Position numbers and translations under genes: made by a program | Shown here: positions 44,201 to 52,112 of the stretch, piece by piece | How positions within the stretch are numbered: the stretch's first letter is position 1 | How the letters are laid out: each line of letters starts with the position of its first letter | The notes under the pieces: model-generated | What the model was told of the DNA's origin: nothing | The model's input: the letters and a program-made list of their open reading frames with translations, nothing else | Databases searched by the model: none | DNA from: CAYRDC01 sp964422925 | GTDB lineage: Bacteria; Bacteroidota; Bacteroidia; Chitinophagales; S012-47 | Reading direction: 5' to 3' | Assembly (NCBI GenBank): GCA_964422925.1 | Contig: CAYRDC010000010.1 | Coordinates: forward strand, 1-64,000 | Length of the DNA: 64,000 bases

Positions 44201-44920
44201 GCTGAGGCCGTTGAAATAATCAATACACAACCAAAATTTGATATTGCCATTATTGATATGCAGATGCCCGATATGGACGGAAAAGAGCTATCGCGGGAAA
44301 TCCGCAAAAAATGGTCCTGTGAGGAACTGCCTATTATCATGCTTACCTCATTGGGGAAATTGCCCGATGAAGACGATAAAGGATTATATTCTGCTTACCT
44401 GACTAAACCCATACGGCATGCCGAACTGCACCGGCTTGTAATTCATGAAATTTTAAAACGAACAGACAAAAAATCAAAACGTGCACAATTCCGGGATGAA
44501 AAAAAACAGCAAACTGCTGATAAACCAGCTAAAATTGATACTTGTAATTTAAACATTTTATTGGCCGAGGATAATGCCATTAACCAAAAAGTAGCTTTGC
44601 GTATTTTAGAAAAACTGGGCTTTCAGGCTGATATAGCCAACAATGGCCTGGAAGCCCTCGAAGCCTTGAAAAAGAAAGAATACGACCTGATCTTTATGGA
44701 TGTACAAATGCCCGAAATGGACGGGCTGGAAGCTACCCGTAATATCCGGACAAAGCTGAATGGCACCATCTCCAAACAACCCCGCATTATTGCCATGACG
44801 GCCAATGCCATGAAAGAAGACCGCAATAAATGCCTGGAGGCCGGAATGGATGATTACATCGCCAAACCCATTCAAATACCTTCCGTTGAAAAAATTATTA
44901 AGAAATGGTTTAACGTGTAA
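41282..44920 (+). CDS. Hybrid sensor histidine kinase, multi-PAS with two receiver domains
   Basis: This 1212-residue inner-membrane kinase has about six transmembrane helices (roughly residues 30-190). Four PAS-like domains follow (from about 195, 320, 445 and 560); the last has a Cys cluster KCYEVYKDNKEPCENCP that could hold a metal or sense redox. The HisKA motif MSHEIRTPMN has His704. The HATPase region has NLTNNALKF, DTGIGIP and GGTGLGLTIS. Receiver 1 (VDDN, Asp992 in IIDMQMPDMDG) and receiver 2 (AEDN, Asp1140 in FMDVQMPEMDG) end the chain. There is no Hpt domain, so a separate Hpt protein is needed for a full phosphorelay, and one is encoded at 33737-34159. An in-frame ATG at 41309 may be the true start. 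No ligand can be deduced. Confidence 0.92.
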   Translation: MCLFKTPSIMMKTVLHDSGSIQYNKVYRALMTFGAVGIPLFGFIYIWLFPNVQEYWIDRIITAGICMLALGISFTSWGKKHITSLVHISAYIITIQNLYIVSLNHFQIQYILTVILSFLVLFLAFQSLWDLTIYLLLVNMGVGVALYVSHDLAFNAEFIYLTFLFFTMIFYTVGYFNISAWRRLELNKKFLEGVINESVDAILLADQYGYIREANANAIKLLGAGSLQDIKNRHIESFMVREFSKEEKRSIQSIINQGNIWRQEEKIKPLKGEPYWGDVAMSYVKSRQKGFTIIRITDISETKAKEVELREKYNEIKRLQSILDAATDFVAMADERGQMLYINPAGRALIGLDQNEDISRLYIPDLLDESEMDRFMKELIPKTIKNKSWSGELLLKNKKTGESIVAWGSVQCSLDEEGNIKYFSTIIRDIREQRKKDKQIRQLSQAIAQSPVSVVITDTNGTIQYVNPHFSKVTGYSLKEVIGQNPRILKSGMHNAEFYRNLWNTISSGRMWRGEICNKKKNGELFWESSTISPITDQKGNIAAYVAIREDITERRFILEQLKVAKEFSETILASMNQGVAIIEEDATISYMNEPFLQIFGEDAIGSKCYEVYKDNKEPCENCPLNSGIKLGQTHTLVSKGIAGGRTFEINHTGISKPDGGKAILEVFRDVTREKEAEAALMQAKKAAEEASRAKSEFLATMSHEIRTPMNAVIGMTDLLLQTKLTPEQTEYAETIRYSGEALLSVINSILDYSKIESGKMELEEAEFALADTIADIFDLLSKKASEKGIELVYDLDPDVPAIIKSDITRLRQILINLTNNALKFTESGEIFIKVSLEKKTRTGYELKFAVKDTGIGIPEDKIDKVFQSFSQADSSTTRRYGGTGLGLTISKNLVELMGGRIWVESEEGKGTTFYFTIKTRKAESSTRRSGEIAIKGMSGKRALIVDDNKTNLNILEKQCKLWGLEPICCHSPAEAVEIINTQPKFDIAIIDMQMPDMDGKELSREIRKKWSCEELPIIMLTSLGKLPDEDDKGLYSAYLTKPIRHAELHRLVIHEILKRTDKKSKRAQFRDEKKQQTADKPAKIDTCNLNILLAEDNAINQKVALRILEKLGFQADIANNGLEALEALKKKEYDLIFMDVQMPEMDGLEATRNIRTKLNGTISKQPRIIAMTANAMKEDRNKCLEAGMDDYIAKPIQIPSVEKIIKKWFNV

Positions 44921-44953
44921 ACCAGGGGCAATTTTAAAAAAGTTTTTCAGAGG

Positions 44954-45643
44954 TCATAGGGCTTCGGGTTTATGTACGAGTATTCGTTTTCTATCGTAAC
45001 GAATGATCCCTTCTTCCTGCAATTCCCGGAGCAGGGTAGTTATTGTTTGCCGGTTGGTGGCCGTCAGGTTGGCAATGTCCTGGTGGGTGAGCCCGAGGCG
45101 GATTTCCAGTTCATCCCCTACTTTCCTGCCGTGTTTCACGGCCAGAATTTTCAGAAATGTACGTATACGTTCGCTGGTTTTTTTAAACCAAAGCGTCTCC
45201 AGCTTGTTACGAATGTGAATCAGTTTCAAACCAATGAGCTTGGTTACCTGCAGGTTCAGCTTGGGATTGCGTTCCAGTATGCGGCTGAAATCCCGGATTT
45301 TCACTTTGCACAAGATACAATCTTCCAATGCTTCAGCCAGTTCATCACGCTGGGCTGTTTCCGATACCAGGGCCAGTTCACCGAACAATTCTCCCGGACC
45401 AAGGATGGTAAAAACCACTTCCCGGCCGTCTTCCTGGTATTTGGCAATTTTCACCCTCCCTTTTTTCAGGAAATAAACTGTATCCGACTCATCCTGGGGA
45501 AAATAAATAAACGAACCCTTCGGCACCTCGCACATATTGGAGGTATGGTTCAAAAATTCCCTCTCTTCCGGCTTAAGTACTTTGAGCAGGTTGAACTGCT
45601 CCAGGTACCATAACTTGCTGTTTTCCTGGCTGATTATTTCCAT
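44954..45643 (-). CDS. Crp/Fnr family transcriptional regulator
   Basis: This 229-residue DNA-binding regulator has an N-terminal cyclic-nucleotide-binding-like beta-roll (about 20-140, with GSFIYFPQDESD, GRVKIAKYQEDGRE, LGPGELFGELAL) and a linking helix. The C-terminal Crp-type winged helix has LTHQDIANLTATNRQTIT as the recognition HTH and LLRELQEEGIIRYDRKRI as wing. There is no N-terminal Cys cluster, so an Fe-S sensor of the Fnr type is unlikely. GELFGELAL resembles the phosphate-binding cassette, but the key Arg is replaced (ETAQRDE), so the ligand is open. It is divergent from the small lipoprotein gene with a promoter in between, and it may regulate itself and that gene. Confidence 0.9.
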   Translation of the reverse strand: MEIISQENSKLWYLEQFNLLKVLKPEEREFLNHTSNMCEVPKGSFIYFPQDESDTVYFLKKGRVKIAKYQEDGREVVFTILGPGELFGELALVSETAQRDELAEALEDCILCKVKIRDFSRILERNPKLNLQVTKLIGLKLIHIRNKLETLWFKKTSERIRTFLKILAVKHGRKVGDELEIRLGLTHQDIANLTATNRQTITTLLRELQEEGIIRYDRKRILVHKPEAL

Positions 45644-45693
45644 GCTTGTTTATTACAACAACATCCGGGCTGCAAATTGTTCAAACCTGACCG

Positions 45694-45701
45694 TATATTT
45701 G
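45694..45701 (+). promoter_or_regulatory. Candidate -7 promoter element (TATATTTG)
   Basis: TATATTTG fits TAnnTTTG, 35 bases before the ATG at 45737, in the divergent interval with the Crp/Fnr gene. It supports the 45737 start over the longer frame from 45677. Confidence 0.45.
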
Positions 45702-45736
45702 GACTTATATTTACTCAGGAAACTCCAAAAAACACT

Positions 45737-46090
45737 ATGCGCAAGATACAATGGCCCTTTTTGATAATTATCCTTCTGTTTTCAGGATGCCTGATCCAGA
45801 GCCGGTTACCCTCCGGTATTCCGCGATGGCTCAAACAAAAGATAAGTACCCTGGAAGCACAACCCGTACAAAATCCGCCTGCTGCCGTGTATGAATATGA
45901 ATACTTGGGCGAGACGGTTTATTATTTCCCTCCCCGCTGCTGCGATATCTTCAGCGAGCTGTACGACCATAAAGGTAATCTAATTTGCCACCCGGACGGG
46001 GGCATTACCGGAATGGGTGACGGCCAATGCCCTGAATTTTTCCTGAAAGCCAGGCTCATCCGGCTCGTATGGCAAGACCCGAGGGAATGA
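45737..46090 (+). CDS. Small lipoprotein with CC...PDGG(I/F)TGxGDGxCP motif (copy 1)
   Basis: The 117-residue product has a lipoprotein signal (MRKIQWPFLIIILLFSGC, Cys18). The mature domain carries AQPVQNPPAAVYEYEYLGETVYYFPPRCCDIF (written in parts: PVQNPPA, YYFPPRCCDIF), then ICHPDGGITGMGDGQCPEF. The same frame of residues occurs in the gene at 52113: VQNPP, a Tyr-rich strand, CCD, PDGGxTGxGDGxCP and a final VWxD. From memory this corresponds to a small Bacteroidota family recorded as a DUF (probably DUF6970); I am not certain of the number. Four conserved Cys could form two disulphides or a metal site. A periplasmic or outer-membrane lipoprotein of unknown role. Confidence 0.75.
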   Translation: MRKIQWPFLIIILLFSGCLIQSRLPSGIPRWLKQKISTLEAQPVQNPPAAVYEYEYLGETVYYFPPRCCDIFSELYDHKGNLICHPDGGITGMGDGQCPEFFLKARLIRLVWQDPRE

Positions 46091-46158
46091 TCTTTCCATG
46101 TTGTTAAGGTTCTTTCGCAGGGTTTCCTTAAATTTAGGTTATCCTAAACCAACGATCT

Positions 46159-49100
46159 ATGAAAACATTTGCGGCCTTCCGCCTGGCGGCTGCCGTCCTG
46201 GTCCTGCTTTTGGCTTCCTGTAAGGAAAAACCTGCTTCCCGGGAACCTGAACATGCCGCTTCCGGATTTACCATTCTGTCCAGCGGGCAAACCGGCCTCG
46301 CGTTTACCAACACCATCAACGACAGCCCCGAACTGAATTACTTCAACTACCAGTATCTCTACAACGGAGGGGGTGTAGCAGCCGGAGATATCAACGGAGA
46401 CGGCCTGCCGGACCTGTTTTTCACGGCCAACATGGGCCCGAACCGGCTCTACCTGAACAAGAGCGGCCTGCAATTTGAAGACATCACGCAATCGGCCGGT
46501 GTGGCCGGTCACACAGGCTGGACCACCGGCTGCGCCATGCTTGACATCAACGAAGACGGCCTGCTCGATATCTACGTGTGCTATTCCGGCCGGAACCCGA
46601 AGGACCAGCGCAGGAACGAACTATTCATAAACCTCGGAAACGGCAAATTCCGTGAATCGGCTGCCGCCTACGGGCTCGATGATCCGGGTTACAGCACCCA
46701 GATTTACCCCATCGACTATGACCTGGATGGTGACCCCGATCTTTTCCTGCTGAGCCACCGCGTGGATTTTTACAACACCGGCTCGGTGCTGAACCCGGAC
46801 CCTACACGCACCCAGGATGAACCTAACACCGATAAATTGTTCCGCAACAACGGGGACGGCACCTTTACCAATGTCACCGCGGAAGCGGGGCTCATAAACC
46901 GCGCCTTCGGCCTCAGCGCCACCATCATGGATTTCAACGAAGACGGATGGCCCGATATCTACGTGGCTAATGACTTTCTGGAACCCGACATGCTTTATAT
47001 CAACAACGGAAACGGCACCTTCACCGAACGCTGCAACGAAATGCTCCGGCATGTTTCATTCTATGGCATGGGCAGCGATGCCGCAGATATCAACAATGAC
47101 GGCCACAGCGACCTCTATGTGCTCGACATGGCGCCACCGGAACATGCCAAATCCAAGCGCCTGATGGCTTCTATGAGCACTGAAGGGTTCTGGAAAATGA
47201 TACAATTCGGTTACAATTACCAGTACATGATCAATACCCTGCAGCTGAACCGCGGGCGGGGGCACTTCAGCGAAATAGCCCAGATGGCCGGCCTCGACAA
47301 GACCGACTGGAGCTGGGCCCCGCTCTTCCTCGACTTCGACAATGACGGCTGGCAGGACGCCTTCGTGACCAACGGCATCAAGTACGATGTGACGGACAAC
47401 GACTTCAAGATCTGGCTGCAGGAAAAAATAGCCGCGGAGGGCCAGGCACTCGACTTCAACGAAGTGATGAGCCGCATGCCGCGTTCGGAAGTAGCCAATT
47501 TCTTCCTCAGGAATGAAGGCAACCTGCATTTCCGCAAAATGAATGCGGAATGGGGCCTGACGGCCACCCAGCACAGCAACGGGGCCGCCTGGGCCGACCT
47601 GGACGGGGATGGTGACCAAGACCTCGTGGTGAACAACGTGGACCAGCCCGTACAGGTGTACCGAAACGACACGCACGGCAACCATTACCTGAAGCTCCGC
47701 TTTGAGGGGCCGGAAGGCAACCGCTGGGGTATCGGTGCCCGGGTGGAACTCGTTTCGAAAAACGGCATCCAGGCCGCGGATTTTTACTGGGTGCGCGGTT
47801 ATCAGTCCTCCGTGGAGCCGGTGATGCATTTCGGGCTGGGCAGTGTGGAAACCGTATCGGAAATACGTGTCACCTGGCCGGACGGGAAAGTGACCCGACT
47901 GCTCAGCCAGGCAGCCGACCGGACCCTCACCATCCGTTACGCGGATGCCGGGGAACCGGAGAATGAGCCGGAGACAGCGCCCCTGTTCAGGCTTGTACAG
48001 CCTGCGGGGTTGGCATTCACCCACCGTGAGCAGCCCTATGACGATTTCGCGCGTGAGCTGCTGTTGCCCCACAAGGAATCGGAATCGGGGCCCAGGCTTA
48101 GCGCGGCCGATGTGGACGGGGACGGTTTGCAAGACCTCTTCATCGGTGGCGCGGCCGGGCAGGCCGGGCGGCTCTTCCTCCAGAACCCGGACGGCTCCTT
48201 CTCGGAAGCCCCGGCCCAGCCCTGGGAACGGCACAGCGCCTGCGAAGACCTCGGTTCCCTGTTCTTTGACGCAGACGGGGATGGGGACCCCGACCTCTAC
48301 GTGTGCAGCGGCAGCAATGAATTCGACTCCACCGACCAGCGCCTGCAGGATCGACTTTACCTCAACGATGGCCACGGGCGGTTTACCTGGCAGGCAAACG
48401 CCCTGCCCCGCATGATCTCCAGCACCGCCTGCGTAACCGCGGCCGATATAGACGGAGACGGTGACCAGGACCTCTTCGTGGGCGGGCGCGTCACACCGGG
48501 TAAGTACCCTTTCCCGCCCCGGTCGTGGCTGTTGCGCAATGACGGGGGCAAATTCACCGATATCACCCGGGAAACCAACCCCGCCCTGCTGCGGCCGGGC
48601 ATGGTCACCTCGGCCTGCTTTGCCGATGCGGACGGTAACGGCACCTCCGACCTCCTGCTGGCCGGGGAATGGATGCCCCTGCGCCTCTTCCTCAACCAAA
48701 ACAGCACCCTGGCCGAAGCGGAAAATGCCGGCTTCGACTCCACCAGCGGATGGTGGTTCTCCATCACCCCGGCCGACCTGGACGGGGACGGGGATGTGGA
48801 CTTCATAGCGGGCAACATCGGGCTGAACAACAAGTTCCACCCTTCTCCGCGAAAGCCCTTTCATGTGTTTTGCAGCGACTTTGACCACAACGGCACCTTC
48901 GACATCGTGCTGGCCACCTCCACCACGAACCGGAACTTCTGGCCCGTGCGCGGGCGCGAGTGTTCCAGCCAGCAGATGCCGTTTATCAAGCAGAAGTTCC
49001 CCACCTACAAGAGCTTTGCCGAGGCCTACCTGACAGATATCTACTCTCCGGAAGCCCTCGACAGCGCCTTCCGGCTCGATGCCTACGAGTTCCGGAGCTG

Positions 49101-49458
49101 CATCTTGCGCAATGACGGCAGCGGGCACTTCACCCTGGAACCCCTGCCGCCCCTGGCACAGATTGCCCCCGTCATGGCCTCGGTGGTCACCGACCTGAAC
49201 GGGGACGGCCTGCAGGACCTCGTGATTGCCGGCAATTGGTGGGGAGCCGAAGTGGAAACCGTGCGTTACGATGCCGGCCTGGGCCTCTGCCTCCTGGGAG
49301 ACGGCCAGGGCGGTTTCACCCCGGTTCCCGCCTCCGAAAGCGGCCTGTATACGAACGGCAACGTGCACGGTATGGCCTGGCTGCCCCGCCCCGATGGCGG
49401 CCGTTGGCTGGTCACCGGCTCATCCAACGGGCCGGTGGAGGTGTGGGAAATAAAATAA
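46159..49458 (+). CDS. FG-GAP/VCBS repeat lipoprotein with UnbV/ASPIC (CRTAC1-like) domain
   Basis: The 1099-residue product is a lipoprotein (lipobox LLLASC, Cys near 21) and is made largely of FG-GAP/VCBS repeats with calcium-loop motifs (DINGDGLPDLFF, DFNEDGWPDIYVAND, DLDGDGDQDLVV, DADGDGDPDLYV, DIDGDGDQDLFV). These form one or two seven-bladed integrin-alpha-like propellers. An ASPIC/UnbV module lies in the middle (GNRWGIGARVELVSKNG, IRVTWPDGKVT). A second set of repeats follows. Such proteins are commonly encoded near SusC/SusD pairs in Bacteroidota, but none is seen here. Its GC content is high and its codons strongly periodic, which creates a long antisense open frame. It is probably a surface- or periplasm-exposed lipoprotein. 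Confidence 0.9.
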   Translation: MKTFAAFRLAAAVLVLLLASCKEKPASREPEHAASGFTILSSGQTGLAFTNTINDSPELNYFNYQYLYNGGGVAAGDINGDGLPDLFFTANMGPNRLYLNKSGLQFEDITQSAGVAGHTGWTTGCAMLDINEDGLLDIYVCYSGRNPKDQRRNELFINLGNGKFRESAAAYGLDDPGYSTQIYPIDYDLDGDPDLFLLSHRVDFYNTGSVLNPDPTRTQDEPNTDKLFRNNGDGTFTNVTAEAGLINRAFGLSATIMDFNEDGWPDIYVANDFLEPDMLYINNGNGTFTERCNEMLRHVSFYGMGSDAADINNDGHSDLYVLDMAPPEHAKSKRLMASMSTEGFWKMIQFGYNYQYMINTLQLNRGRGHFSEIAQMAGLDKTDWSWAPLFLDFDNDGWQDAFVTNGIKYDVTDNDFKIWLQEKIAAEGQALDFNEVMSRMPRSEVANFFLRNEGNLHFRKMNAEWGLTATQHSNGAAWADLDGDGDQDLVVNNVDQPVQVYRNDTHGNHYLKLRFEGPEGNRWGIGARVELVSKNGIQAADFYWVRGYQSSVEPVMHFGLGSVETVSEIRVTWPDGKVTRLLSQAADRTLTIRYADAGEPENEPETAPLFRLVQPAGLAFTHREQPYDDFARELLLPHKESESGPRLSAADVDGDGLQDLFIGGAAGQAGRLFLQNPDGSFSEAPAQPWERHSACEDLGSLFFDADGDGDPDLYVCSGSNEFDSTDQRLQDRLYLNDGHGRFTWQANALPRMISSTACVTAADIDGDGDQDLFVGGRVTPGKYPFPPRSWLLRNDGGKFTDITRETNPALLRPGMVTSACFADADGNGTSDLLLAGEWMPLRLFLNQNSTLAEAENAGFDSTSGWWFSITPADLDGDGDVDFIAGNIGLNNKFHPSPRKPFHVFCSDFDHNGTFDIVLATSTTNRNFWPVRGRECSSQQMPFIKQKFPTYKSFAEAYLTDIYSPEALDSAFRLDAYEFRSCILRNDGSGHFTLEPLPPLAQIAPVMASVVTDLNGDGLQDLVIAGNWWGAEVETVRYDAGLGLCLLGDGQGGFTPVPASESGLYTNGNVHGMAWLPRPDGGRWLVTGSSNGPVEVWEIK

Positions 49459-49734
49459 ACCATGTGCAGATTGAACTTATCAGGACTCTGTCCGGTAACT
49501 AAACCATAACTGGTTTTTGGTAAGAACAGCCAGTGGCTTGTTTTATAATATTGCACTGCACTTTGGCGCATTTGTTGAAATCCTGTTCCGCCAGGACATT
49601 CATCTTTATACGCCAAGAAGGAAGTACGTGAAAAAAAATAATTTTGACTTTACTATACCGGCCTGTCATTTCGCAACAGGCTATTTACCCAATGAAGAAT
49701 AAATGGAAAAAATTTTAACCTCTAAAAAGCAACA

Positions 49735-50214
49735 ATGATGGGAAAATCCACGGTTTTAACCCTTTTATTCTTGGCTGGAATCTTATCTTTTTCCTGCAAC
49801 GGTGGCGGAAAAACCAATAAGGAAGAAATGAAGGTTTCTGAGAACTCAAATGCCGTTACACCAAATACCGATAACCGGGTTTCTTTACATCTGAATCCCT
49901 TGCAAAAACAGAAACAACTGAAAATGATGAGAAACCATTTGGCGTCAATCCAAAAAATAATCGGACTTCTCGCAGAAGAAAAATATGACGAGGCCTCAAG
50001 AATTGCGTCTGCCAAATTGGGCTCAACCCCTGAAATGACCAAAATGTGTTCTTCCTATGGCAATGAGGAATTTGCCAATATCGGATTGAATTTTCATACC
50101 AGTGCGGATAAAATGAGCGAAATTTTCAAAGAAAAAAATGAAAGCAGTTCACTGGAAGCGCTGGCGAATACAATGAATTACTGTGTTCAATGTCATGCCG
50201 CTTTTAAACAATAA
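49735..50214 (+). CDS. Cytochrome c'-like lipoprotein
   Basis: The 159-residue product (or 158 from the second ATG, 49738) has a lipoprotein signal ending LSFSC (Cys21). A low-complexity linker follows, then a four-helix segment, and a single C-terminal haem-binding motif CVQCH (Cys150, Cys153, His154) in NYCVQCHAAFKQ. A CxxCH a few residues from the end of a helical-bundle domain is the layout of cytochrome c'/c556 proteins. In those, haem is five-coordinate and the protein binds NO or CO or carries electrons in the periplasm. Role and partners are not shown by the neighbours. The gene is more AT-rich than the FG-GAP gene upstream. Confidence 0.8.
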   Translation: MMGKSTVLTLLFLAGILSFSCNGGGKTNKEEMKVSENSNAVTPNTDNRVSLHLNPLQKQKQLKMMRNHLASIQKIIGLLAEEKYDEASRIASAKLGSTPEMTKMCSSYGNEEFANIGLNFHTSADKMSEIFKEKNESSSLEALANTMNYCVQCHAAFKQ

Positions 50215-50650
50215 GAAATAAAACATCTTTTTCTACCAAGTATACCTTCCATAACTGAAAAGCAGAGGCTTTGAACATGAAATAATCTTACCTTTTCCCG
50301 GAGGGCCTGGGATGCGGAAAGGATTCCCTGAAAGCCATTTCCGGTGTCTTCAGGAATAGCAATGACTGAAATTTATTTGGATTATCTGGCGGAAAATGAC
50401 ACGCACAAAGACGTTTCCTTCGCAATTCAGTTCAGGACATAATTACGAACCTGTATTGTTCACACCCTCCATTTTTAGATTTCTGGTCATCATGATGACC
50501 AATAGTTATAACTTTTGGTCATTTTGAAATAATTCAAACATGGCCAGGCTATGGGTCTTCACGGTGTATGGCCCGTTCAAGTCCGGCATTATCAAATCGT
50601 CTATTAACTAATTACCGCGCTTCTGATTTTTATAAGCATTATTTATAGTT
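50215..50650. other. Long intergenic interval without a supported gene
   Basis: These 436 bases hold short open frames only, none with a signal peptide or recognisable motif. The minus strand at 50300-50365 reads as a plausible peptide stretch (VIAIPEDTGNGFQ) but has no start and is broken on both sides. The notable element is the palindrome cluster at 50485-50521. Confidence 0.5.
50485..50521. promoter_or_regulatory. Palindromic site GGTCATCATGATGACC with a third half-site
   Basis: GGTCATCATGATGACC (50485-50500) is a perfect 16-base palindrome. TGACCAA (50496-50502) pairs with TTGGTCA (50515-50521), so three GGTCA-type half-sites lie within 37 bases. This is the arrangement of a dimeric regulator's operator. 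The regulator is unknown. Confidence 0.4.
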
Positions 50651-50686
50651 TTTGCAAATAAAAAAATTCCTTTTACACTATCTTTG
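50651..50686 (+). promoter_or_regulatory. Candidate promoter (TTTG ... TATCTTTG)
   Basis: The -7 element TATCTTTG (50679-50686) matches TAnnTTTG, with TTTG at 50651-50654 as -33 element 24 bases upstream. The ATG at 50715 follows 29 bases after the -7 element. Among the clearest promoters of the window. Confidence 0.55.
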
Positions 50687-50714
50687 TTCTGGAAGAAGGC
50701 CCGTTCCCTCTCAC

Positions 50715-51273
50715 ATGAAAAAGAATTATCTTAAAAGTGTCATCGCCTTGTTTGAATACTATAAATCATTGGGTGACAAGACCTTTGCGCAGCTCAGCGA
50801 TGAAGAGCTCTTCACCGTGCCGGCCCCGGAATCCAATTCCATAGCCGTTATCGTGAACCACCTGTGGGGCAATATGCTTTCACGGTGGACCGATTTTCTG
50901 TCGAGTGACGGGGAAAAGCCCTGGCGAGCGGGACCTCGAGTTTGAAAACGTGATCCGTACCCGGGAGGAACTGCTGGAAAAATGGGAAGCGGGCTGGAAC
51001 TGCCTGTTTAACGTTTTGAAAAGCATCACTCCGGAAGATTTCAGCCGGCAGGTATACATCCGCAACCAGGCCCACACCATTCCGGAGGCCGTCAACCGGC
51101 AGCTCGGGCATTACGCCTACCATGTGGGGCAGATCGTGTTCCTGGGCAAGATGCTGAAAGGCCCCGCCTGGCAGAGCCTGTCCATTCCGAGGGGGAAATC
51201 GGCCGAATTCAACCGGGACAAGTTCACCCGCGGCCGGCATGCCGGCCACTTTTCGGACGACACGCCCCGTTGA
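50715..51273 (+). pseudogene. DinB-like/DUF1572 family gene with a frameshift
   Basis: Two overlapping frames together form one DinB-superfamily protein of about 186 residues. The first frame starts at ATG 50715 (MKKNYLKSVIALFEYYKSLG) and includes NSIAVIVNHLWGNMLSRWTDF with the metal-type His. The second continues RDLEFENVIRTREELLEKWE, HTIPEAVNRQLGHYAYHVGQ (with the HxxxHxxQ metal-ligand region) and PRGKSAEFN. The change of frame lies at 50922-50927, inside DGEKPWR-ERDLEF; one missing base explains it. These four-helix-bundle proteins are putative metal-dependent hydrolases or bacillithiol-type transferases of unknown substrate. Unless corrected, the product would end at residue 76. The clear promoter and intact flanking halves suggest either a very recent mutation or a sequence error. 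Confidence 0.8.
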
Positions 51274-51380
51274 ACGCCTGCCTTCCAGCTATTCCGTGAC
51301 ACCGGTCATTGGTTATTGCCGCATGCTTTCCCTAAATTCCGCCCTGGAATGGTTTGACAACTATCAGAGGAGGCTGCACT

Positions 51381-52013
51381 ATGAAGGAGCTGGTTGATAC
51401 GGTGATTTCCGCTGTCCTGCAGGTGGCCGTTTTCACCCTGATTCCTTACCTGTTTTTCCTGTTCCGGAAGGATAAGACGGTTTCTTTCCGCGAGTACATC
51501 GGATTTTACAAACCCACCGGGCGTTCGGTGGCATGGGTACTGCTGGCCGCCCTGCTCATCCTGGCCATTGGCACGGGAATGATCCTGGCTGACGAACAGG
51601 TCCGCGAGGCCGTGTTCTCCCCCGACAGTGTCACAGGTCAATTCAGGCAGGCGGGCCTGCATGTCACTACGGTGGTGTCGCTGCTGGTGATTGCCCTGGT
51701 GAAGACTTCCCTTTCGGAGGAAATCCTGTTCAGGGGCTTCATCGCCAGGCGGTTGGTCCGCAGGTTCGGCTTTGCCACCGGGAACACCCTGCAGGCGGTC
51801 CTGTTCGGGCTGGTGCATCTGTTGCTGTTCTATTCGCTCACCGCTACGGGCCGGGTCTTCCCCCTGGTGTTCATCTTCCTGTTCTCCACCATGGCCGGTT
51901 GGGTCATCGGGTACATCAAGGAGAAACTGGCCCGGGGCAGCATCATCCCGGGCTGGATTGCCCACGGGCTGGGCAACACCGTGTCTTACACCCTGATTGC
52001 CTTTGTCCTTTGA
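51381..52013 (+). CDS. CPBP family intramembrane metalloprotease
   Basis: This 210-residue multi-pass membrane protein is of the CPBP (CAAX protease/bacteriocin-processing, Abi) family. Motif 1 is SEEILFRGF (EExxxR), motif 2 is LFGLVHLLLF (FxxxH) and motif 3 is IAHGLGN (HxxxN); all metal/catalytic residues are intact. It has six or so predicted helices. The ATG at 51381 is preceded by GAGGAGG 13-7 bases upstream, an unusually good Shine-Dalgarno site for this genome, which decides the start over a frame beginning at 51354. It probably cleaves within or near the membrane; the substrate is unknown. It follows the DinB-like gene after about 107 bases. Confidence 0.88.
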   Translation: MKELVDTVISAVLQVAVFTLIPYLFFLFRKDKTVSFREYIGFYKPTGRSVAWVLLAALLILAIGTGMILADEQVREAVFSPDSVTGQFRQAGLHVTTVVSLLVIALVKTSLSEEILFRGFIARRLVRRFGFATGNTLQAVLFGLVHLLLFYSLTATGRVFPLVFIFLFSTMAGWVIGYIKEKLARGSIIPGWIAHGLGNTVSYTLIAFVL

Positions 52014-52112
52014 AACCAGGCAGGCAGCGGCCGGTATCCGGACCTGCGCAATGAAACCTTGTCAGATGCGTTTGCTAATTTATATGGGTTAACCACAAAA
52101 TTCATCCGCCCG

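Noticed and set aside
47056..49368. 770-codon antisense open frame opposite the FG-GAP lipoprotein
   Set aside because: High GC and the periodic Asp/Gly codons of the calcium-loop repeats keep the antisense frame open. It has no signal, domain or start consistent with a gene, while the plus-strand protein has clear domains.
49501..49516. AAACCA/TGGTTT hairpin after the FG-GAP gene
   Set aside because: Only six pairs and a short T tract; too weak to call a terminator.
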